From assembly GCA_028687495.1 (NCBI GenBank), contig JAQUAA010000026.1, positions 1-9,046 of the forward strand: 9,046 bases of DNA. Reading direction: 5' to 3'. The stretch comes from Minisyncoccota bacterium. GTDB taxonomy: Bacteria; Patescibacteriota; Minisyncoccia; Minisyncoccales; RBG-13-42-11. This document shows, piece after piece, positions 5,083-9,046 of the stretch (position 1 is the first letter of the stretch; each line of letters starts with the position of its first letter). Below the pieces are notes generated by a model. It had not been told where the DNA came from. It did not search any database and saw nothing but the letters and a program-made list of their open reading frames with translations. The position numbers and the translations under genes are program-made.

Positions 5083-5110
5083 ATCTTAGTCAATCTAATA
5101 AAAAAATCAA
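5083..5110 (-). promoter_or_regulatory. Promoter candidate of the 173-aa protein gene
   Basis: On the minus strand TTGATT (5110-5105), 16 nt, TAAGAT (5088-5083; 4/6) would start transcription near 5076, about 42 nt before the ATG. An alternative is TTGACT (5093-5088), 17 nt and TAATAC. The first option is back-to-back with the plus-strand TTGACA at 5113. Confidence 0.45.
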
Positions 5111-5112
5111 GT

Positions 5113-5142
5113 TTGACATAAGACCTGATTTTTAGATGTAAT
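5113..5142 (+). promoter_or_regulatory. Promoter of the candidate small RNA
   Basis: TTGACA (5113-5118, perfect), an 18-nt spacer and TGTAAT (5137-5142; 5/6) form a good sigma-70-type promoter on the plus strand, where no protein gene follows. Transcription should begin near 5149-5151. Confidence 0.6.
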
Positions 5143-5149
5143 AAATATC

Positions 5150-5237
5150 CAATTTTTCCGTCTTAATATTAAGCGCGCGAAAACTAAAAGACGATGTGTC
5201 TTTTGTCCCCAGTGGTCAACACGGGGTTTTTCTTTTT
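5150..5237 (+). ncRNA. Candidate small RNA, about 85-88 nt, no known family
   Basis: This stretch is bounded by a good promoter (5113-5142) and a strong intrinsic terminator (5207-5237), and no convincing reading frame lies between. From the expected start it contains a 12-bp palindrome CTTAATATTAAG (5162-5173), then a GC-rich patch (GCGCGC, 5173-5178). A clean hairpin follows, AAAAGAC-GATGT-GTCTTTT (5186-5204), and finally the terminator stem. I recognise no 6S, tmRNA, SRP, RNase P or tRNA features. A base-pairing regulatory RNA is one option. Alternatively the hairpins may simply insulate the convergent idi gene. Confidence 0.45.
5207..5237 (+). terminator. Strong intrinsic terminator, plus strand
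   Basis: The stem CCCC-(A)-GTG / CAC-GGGG has a GTCAA loop and one bulged base, and is directly followed by TTTTTCTTTTT. The orientation is clearly plus-strand, although no plus-strand protein gene lies upstream. The T-run overlaps the stop codon of idi (5236-5238), so it is packed against the end of the convergent operon. Confidence 0.85.
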
Positions 5238-5736
5238 ATAAAACATAAATCTTATCGAAAATTATCCTGAACCAAGGGGTGTAACTTTGCGGATTTTCTT
5301 TAATGTCTTTTCCCAGATCTTTTAAATTCATCCATTTCCAATCGTCCGCTTCTTCTTTATCGGGAGAAGGATTACCGGAAAAATTACCGAAAAGAACGTG
5401 GTCGAATTCGTACTCAGTCAGATCACCGAGATTTGCCTTATAGACGTAACTGAAAGATTCTTTCAAGTCGCACTCAAATCCCATTTCCTCTTTCAATCTC
5501 TTTCTGGCTTCTTCCATCAGATTCTTCCCGGGTCTGGGATGAGAACAGCAGGTATTGGTCCAGAGGCCGGGCGAATGATACTTGGTCATGGCTCTTTTTT
5601 GAAGCAGCAATTCATTCTTCTCGTTGAAAACAAGAATAGAAAAAGCCCTGTGCAGTTTGGCTTCCTGGTGGGCTTTCAGTTTCTCTTCAGTTCCTATTTC
5701 ATTGTCTTTTTCGTCAACCAAAATAACTTCTGTCAT
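5236..5736 (-). CDS. idi: Isopentenyl-diphosphate delta-isomerase, type I
   Basis: This Nudix-fold enzyme interconverts isopentenyl and dimethylallyl diphosphate, the two building blocks of isoprenoids, in the cytoplasm. At 166 aa it is close to bacterial type I size. Expected active-site residues are present: H23 and H29 in the HQEAKLHRAFS segment (metal ligands), TNTCCSHP with catalytic C64 and metal ligand H66, and EYE (E108, E110) for metal binding and catalysis. The Nudix-like helix follows as EEARKRLKEEMGF. The ATG (5736) comes 3 nt after the uppS stop and has no Shine-Dalgarno, so translation probably depends on coupling. It is the last gene of the minus-strand isoprenoid operon, with its stop overlapped by the T-run of a plus-strand terminator. 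C63-C64 is a double cysteine; the second aligns with the catalytic one. Confidence 0.96.
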   Translation of the reverse strand: MTEVILVDEKDNEIGTEEKLKAHQEAKLHRAFSILVFNEKNELLLQKRAMTKYHSPGLWTNTCCSHPRPGKNLMEEARKRLKEEMGFECDLKESFSYVYKANLGDLTEYEFDHVLFGNFSGNPSPDKEEADDWKWMNLKDLGKDIKENPQSYTPWFRIIFDKIYVL

Positions 5737-5739
5737 TTT

Positions 5740-6441
5740 CTATTTGCCGAATCTTCTCTGGCGCCGGGCGTAATCTAAAAGGGCGTCGTCCAGATCCTTC
5801 TCGCTGAAATCGGGCCAGTATTTCTTGCAGAAATATAATTCGGCATAGGCCGATTGCCAAGTCAGAAAACCTGATGTCCTTTGTTCGCCGCTCGTTCTGA
5901 TGAGTAAATCCGGGTCAGGCATTCCCTCGGTCCAAAGATTCTGGCTGATGATTTCCTCCGTGATTTTTTCGGGACTGATTTTTTGCTTGATAATTTTCTT
6001 AATCGCTTCGATCAGTTCCGGTCTGCCGCCGTAACTGATGGCTAGATTCAAGATTCCCTCTTTATTATTCTTTGTTTTCTCCTCGGCCTCCTCAATCATT
6101 TTCTGCAGATTCTTATCCAGTCTTTCTTTCTGGCCGATTACTCTCAGTTTGATTCCGTCTTTATTAAGTTCGTCCACTTCTTTCTTGCTGAAAGCCTGAG
6201 CCAGCAACCGCATTAAATAACTGACCTCATCTTTCGAACGATTCCAGTTTTCGCTGGAAAAAGCGAAAATCGTCAGGATTTTTATTCCTTTTGCTTTGCA
6301 CCATTTTCCGACTTTTTTCAGTTTATTGTATCCTTGACGGTGACCCTCAAAGGTTGGCAATCCCTTCTCTCTCGCCCATCGTCTGTTGCCGTCAATTATA
6401 ATGCCCAAATGATAGGGTACGTTTTTTGCTTTCTCTGCCAT
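5740..6441 (-). CDS. uppS: cis-Prenyltransferase (undecaprenyl diphosphate synthase family)
   Basis: The enzyme condenses IPP onto an allylic diphosphate to make the long Z-polyprenyl carrier used for peptidoglycan and glycan export at the inner membrane face. Family motifs are all visible in 233 aa: IIDGNRRWA (D17, N19, R20), GHRQG (H34), FAFSSENW (59-66), SYGGR (136-140) and DLLIRTSGEQR (R182-R188) followed by WQSAYAELYF (E201). The length is usual for the family. The ATG (6441) is 4 nt after the stop of the reductase gene, without a Shine-Dalgarno, and idi follows 3 nt downstream. This strongly suggests one transcript. Product chain length cannot be read from the sequence. Confidence 0.97.
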   Translation of the reverse strand: MAEKAKNVPYHLGIIIDGNRRWAREKGLPTFEGHRQGYNKLKKVGKWCKAKGIKILTIFAFSSENWNRSKDEVSYLMRLLAQAFSKKEVDELNKDGIKLRVIGQKERLDKNLQKMIEEAEEKTKNNKEGILNLAISYGGRPELIEAIKKIIKQKISPEKITEEIISQNLWTEGMPDPDLLIRTSGEQRTSGFLTWQSAYAELYFCKKYWPDFSEKDLDDALLDYARRQRRFGK

Positions 6442-6445
6442 AAAT

Positions 6446-7372
6446 TTACAATAAAAAATCGCTTTCTATTTTTATTTTCGTGGGCAGCAACCAGGGGGAA
6501 TGAAGTCCAAAAAAATATGCTCCCACGGTGCATATTCTCGAAAAAACAATCCGCGGCAAAAAGAATGATCTTGCCTTCTTTTGATATTTTAAGAAATCTG
6601 GGAAATTTTTCAAGAGAATGCCCGCCGCAATCAGCCCCCAAACCACTCCTCCGCCGGACCAAGGTTTGGTAAGGCCTGCCGCATCGCCGCAAAGAGTGAT
6701 TTTAGGATTGGAAGGAATGCAGAAATTCCGGGGAACCAAGGCCGATTTCATTCTTCCCACTTGAATATTTTCTTTTTTTAAAAATCCATCGAAAGCATCT
6801 TTCACCTTTTTTGCTTCTCCGATTATGCCGTATTCGACCTCTTTTCCCCGGGGAATCCTCCACAAAAAGCCGGATTTTATCGGCCAGGTCTCAACGAAAT
6901 TAGAATTGTCCTCTTTGTCAATAAATCCTTGGATTGCCAGGCGATAATCTCCTTCGGTTGAGTTTAGTTTTTTTCTGACGGTTGAAAGCGGGCCGTCGCA
7001 CCCGATAATTCTGTCGAATCCTTCAGGGAGAGAATTTATCGTCTGGTTGAGAATAATTTTTGCTCCGGCAGCCCTTGCTAATCCGGCCACCAGATTATCC
7101 AATTCAAAATGGCTCATGACAAAAAACTTCTTGGAAAAACAAATTTCCAAAGTTTTTTTCGGAAAACGAATCAGGGCTGACTTTATTTCGTTCTGGATCA
7201 ATTTTCGGCTTTCGGGAATGAACTCCAAGATTCTTTCCGAAAACAAACCGGAACAAGCTTCCTTGCCGATCCTTTCTTTTTTCTCAAAAACGGTCACTCG
7301 GTGGCCGGCTTTCGATAACTGCCAGGCGAGATAGAGGCCGTTGATTCCGGCTCCGACAATGGCTATTTTCAT
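6446..7372 (-). CDS. Geranylgeranyl-reductase-family FAD oxidoreductase
   Basis: The 308-aa flavoprotein begins with a Rossmann FAD-binding motif GAGING (7-12) ending at E30. It has ACSGLFSER (C40) typical of the geranylgeranyl reductase family, GCDGP (124-128) and GDAAGLTKPWSGGGVVWG (229-246), which contacts FAD. GFLWRIPRG (168-176) resembles the Y-x-W-x-F-P-K substrate-binding motif of that family. Relatives reduce double bonds in geranylgeranyl chains, archaeal lipids or polyprenols, so saturation of a polyprenyl product made by UppS is a reasonable inference. It is shorter than many relatives. A hydrophobic C-terminal stretch (about 270-298) could associate with membrane. Its ATG overlaps the stop of the upstream small membrane-protein gene (ATGA), and uppS follows after 4 nt. 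Confidence 0.88.
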   Translation of the reverse strand: MKIAIVGAGINGLYLAWQLSKAGHRVTVFEKKERIGKEACSGLFSERILEFIPESRKLIQNEIKSALIRFPKKTLEICFSKKFFVMSHFELDNLVAGLARAAGAKIILNQTINSLPEGFDRIIGCDGPLSTVRKKLNSTEGDYRLAIQGFIDKEDNSNFVETWPIKSGFLWRIPRGKEVEYGIIGEAKKVKDAFDGFLKKENIQVGRMKSALVPRNFCIPSNPKITLCGDAAGLTKPWSGGGVVWGLIAAGILLKNFPDFLKYQKKARSFFLPRIVFSRICTVGAYFFGLHSPWLLPTKIKIESDFLL

Positions 7373-7542
7373 ACATTTCTCATATTCTCTGTTCTGTATT
7401 CCACTTTTATGGGTGTTTTTCCTGTTTGTTTTGCTACAATGTAACCCAGACTGAAAGAAAGCAGGGATATCAGAATAACGCCCACCAATAAGATAATATC
7501 ATTCTGATGCCTCTTGATAAATTCTATAAGTTTTGCTAACAT
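7369..7542 (-). CDS. Small single-helix membrane protein (57 aa)
   Basis: The open frame starts at ATG 7542-7540 and ends with TGA 7371-7369, overlapping the reductase ATG as ATGA. The product begins MLAKLIEFIKRHQND. It has one transmembrane helix of about residues 16-37 (IILLVGVILISLLSFSLGYIV) and ends in a short polar tail (KQTGKTPIKVEYRTENMRNV). A Lys/Arg/His-rich N-terminus suggests an N-in orientation. I recall similar short helix-anchored proteins from Parcubacteria genomes but know no function. No Shine-Dalgarno is present. It fills a 178-nt gap that would otherwise be empty and is the first gene of the isoprenoid operon. It could anchor or partner the lipid enzymes, which is only inferred from position. 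Confidence 0.82.
   Translation of the reverse strand: MLAKLIEFIKRHQNDIILLVGVILISLLSFSLGYIVAKQTGKTPIKVEYRTENMRNV
7514..7542 (+). promoter_or_regulatory. Promoter of rpmA, probably leaderless
   Basis: TTGATA (7514-7519), 17 nt, TAACAT (7537-7542; 4/6). The ATG of rpmA comes 8 nt after the -10 and has no Shine-Dalgarno, so transcription should begin at or near the start codon. The -10 box contains the complement of the ATG of the divergent membrane-protein gene. Confidence 0.6.
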
Positions 7543-7550
7543 AATTTTAT

Positions 7551-7823
7551 ATGGCTAAAACCAAATCTACCGGCGGCACAAAATTAGGAAGGGATTCTCA
7601 GCCCAAATATTTGGGAATTAAACTCTCGGAAGGTGAAAAGACCAAAATTGGCAGTATTATCATTCGCCAAAGAGGTACCAATGTTTTTCCAGGAAAAAAT
7701 GTGAAAAGAAGCGGAGATGATACCATCTTTGCCTTAAAAGAAGGTGTTGTTCGCTTTACGACCAAAAGAAAAAGGGGTTTCGACAATTCCCAAAGAACAA
7801 TAAAAATAGTTAACGTCGAGTAA
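7551..7823 (+). CDS. rpmA: 50S ribosomal protein L27
   Basis: The 90-aa basic protein matches bacterial L27 from end to end. The N-terminal tail MAKTKSTGGTKLGRDSQPKYLG reaches towards the peptidyl-transferase centre, and the conserved core IIIRQRGTNVFPGKNV is followed by DDTIFALKEGVVRF. There is no cleavable N-terminal extension of the Firmicutes type. L27 stabilises tRNA ends in the 50S subunit. The usual partner gene rplU (L21) is not adjacent. The start ATG is only 8 bp from the divergent ATG at 7542 and lacks a Shine-Dalgarno. The 3' end overlaps the convergent pyrG by 14 bp. There is no room for a separate terminator between them. Confidence 0.96.
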   Translation: MAKTKSTGGTKLGRDSQPKYLGIKLSEGEKTKIGSIIIRQRGTNVFPGKNVKRSGDDTIFALKEGVVRFTTKRKRGFDNSQRTIKIVNVE

Positions 7824-9046
7824 CTGCCACTCTGATAAATTCTCTGAATAAGGGATGGGAATTCAAAGGTTTGGATTTGAACTCCGGATGAAACTGGCTT
7901 CCCATGAAAAAGGGATGACCCGGAATTTCAATAATCTCCACCAAGTCTCTCTCCGGGTTGATGCCGGAGGTAACCAGACCCTTGCTCTCCAAATCTTTCC
8001 TGAATTCGTTGTTAAATTCGTAGCGATGACGATGGCGCTCTTGAATCAAAAGATCGCCTTTTTTGTTTTGCCTGCCCCAGTGAGCTTTGGAATACGCCAA
8101 ATGGGCTTTCGTGCCCTTTTTGATCAAACAAGGATATTCGCCCAATCTCATGGTGGCGCCGTATTTCTTTTCCTGGATTAGAGCTTTTTGCTCGGGCATG
8201 GTATCGATCACCGGATATTTGCAGTGCTTGACGATTTCGGTGGTATTGGCATCTAACATTTTGCAAACGTGCCTGGCGAATTCAACCACCGCCAGCTGCA
8301 TGCCAAAACAAAGACCGAGATAAGGAATTTTATTCTTCCTGCAGTATTCGATGGCTTTTATTTTTCCTTCCACTCCCCTGCTGCCGAAACCCCCTGGAAC
8401 GATGATGCCTGAGAAATTTTTCAGTTCCCTTACCTTGGCCGGATTTTTTTCGTAAGCTTCCGAAGACAGCCAAGTCAGTTCGGGCTTCACCTTGTGAAAC
8501 CAGCAGGCGTGTTTCACCGCTTCAATCACGGAGATGTAGGAATCAGCTAAAGTGAAGTCGCCTGTCTCGAAATATTTCCCGACAATGCCGATTTTCACTC
8601 TTTTGTTTGCGGTTTTAATGACGTTGACCAATTTCCGCCAGTCCTTAAGATTTTCCTTTTTGGCCCTCAGACCGAATTTCTTTAAGATCAATTTTCCTAT
8701 TTTGTCTTTTTCAAAATTAATCGGTATTTCGTAGATTGATTCGATGTCCGGAGCCGAGATCACGTCTTCTTCCTGAACGTTGCAGAAAATTGATATCTTT
8801 CTTTTTCTCAGCTGGTCAATGGGAACCTCGCTCCTGGCGATGATTACATCCGGCTGTATGCCGGCTGAATTCAAAGTCCTGACGGCGTACTGAGTGGGTT
8901 TCGTTTTCATTTCCCCGATCATCCGGGGAACCGGCAGATAGCTGACTAAAATAAAAAGAACATCTTTCGGATGTTGAAGTTTCATCATTCTGCCGGCTTC
9001 CAAAAACAAAAGGTTCTGGTATTCTCCGACAGTTCCGCCGATTTCT
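7810..9046 (-). CDS. pyrG: CTP synthase, 5' part outside the window
   Basis: CTP synthase makes CTP from UTP, ATP and glutamine, the last step of pyrimidine nucleotide synthesis. The frame is open to the right edge (EIGGTVGEYQN at the first codons), so the apparent TTG start at 9009 is internal; about 411 C-terminal residues are present and roughly 125-140 are missing. The synthase part shows GEMKTKPTQ, NVQEEDVISAPD and SIYEIPINFE. The class I glutamine amidotransferase domain follows: GIVGKYFETGDFTLADSY, PGGFGSRGVEGK, GLCFGMQ with the nucleophilic Cys (codon 8310-8308), ERHRHRYEFN, and FHPE with catalytic His (7890-7888) and Glu (7884-7882). The catalytic residues are intact. The gene ends by overlapping rpmA tail to tail. 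Confidence 0.97.
   Translation of the reverse strand, partial: EIGGTVGEYQNLLFLEAGRMMKLQHPKDVLFILVSYLPVPRMIGEMKTKPTQYAVRTLNSAGIQPDVIIARSEVPIDQLRKRKISIFCNVQEEDVISAPDIESIYEIPINFEKDKIGKLILKKFGLRAKKENLKDWRKLVNVIKTANKRVKIGIVGKYFETGDFTLADSYISVIEAVKHACWFHKVKPELTWLSSEAYEKNPAKVRELKNFSGIIVPGGFGSRGVEGKIKAIEYCRKNKIPYLGLCFGMQLAVVEFARHVCKMLDANTTEIVKHCKYPVIDTMPEQKALIQEKKYGATMRLGEYPCLIKKGTKAHLAYSKAHWGRQNKKGDLLIQERHRHRYEFNNEFRKDLESKGLVTSGINPERDLVEIIEIPGHPFFMGSQFHPEFKSKPLNSHPLFREFIRVAVTRR

Noticed and set aside
5194..5241. 15-codon frame (MCLLSPVVNTGFFFL) inside the candidate small RNA
   Set aside because: No Shine-Dalgarno, and it is made of the terminator stem and T-run.
6396..6692. Minus-strand frame of 98 aa bridging the reductase and uppS junction
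   Set aside because: A shadow in another frame of two confidently identified genes.
7546..7551. Minus-strand TATAAA as -10 for the isoprenoid operon
   Set aside because: It lies only 3 nt before the ATG at 7542, so transcription would begin after the start codon, and no -35 is visible. The real promoter may lie inside rpmA.

Overview
The window most likely comes from a Candidate Phyla Radiation (Patescibacteria, Parcubacteria-like) bacterium. This is inferred from: a secreted lamin-tail-domain protein with the Cys-rich C-terminus I associate with those genomes, a 57-aa single-helix membrane protein of the same flavour, very tight gene packing, L27 without an adjacent L21 gene, and leaderless-looking core genes. 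No rRNA, tRNA, CRISPR array or transposase was seen.

Left part (1-3167, all minus strand): an accessory island of short genes. Each has a strong Shine-Dalgarno (GGAGG). They form two-gene units, listed in transcription order: CYTH-domain protein + 65-aa basic protein; 107-aa unknown + 82-aa zinc-ribbon protein; primase-like (AEP-like) protein + 181-aa unknown; then a gene running off the left edge. Between units lies a compact terminator hairpin whose T-rich tail doubles as, or abuts, the -35 box of the next promoter. Two of these hairpins are an identical 34-bp repeat. A similar stand-alone gene (4513-5034, putative zinc-binding) has the same style of expression signals. Hand-counted lines give about 55% GC here against 35-40% in the isoprenoid genes.

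Middle: a plus-strand gene (3283-4443) encodes a membrane-anchored extracellular protein with an Ig-like region, a lamin-tail-like domain and a Cys-rich tail. It is driven by a consensus promoter placed so that the transcript should start at or next to the ATG (leaderless). Between 5113 and 5237 a plus-strand promoter and a strong intrinsic terminator enclose about 85 nt with no plausible protein: a candidate small RNA.

Right part (5236-9046): conserved housekeeping genes. On the minus strand a tight operon reads: small membrane protein (7369-7542), geranylgeranyl-reductase-family flavoprotein, cis-prenyltransferase UppS, and type I IPP isomerase Idi. Together they suggest making and possibly saturating a polyprenyl lipid carrier. 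Divergent from it, 8 bp away, is rpmA (L27), again with a leaderless-looking promoter. rpmA converges with and overlaps by 14 bp the 3' end of pyrG (CTP synthase), whose 5' part lies outside the window.

The strongest candidates for something undescribed are the island of two-gene units with fused terminator/promoter junctions and a primase-like protein, the orphan small-RNA unit, and the reductase-UppS-Idi grouping.
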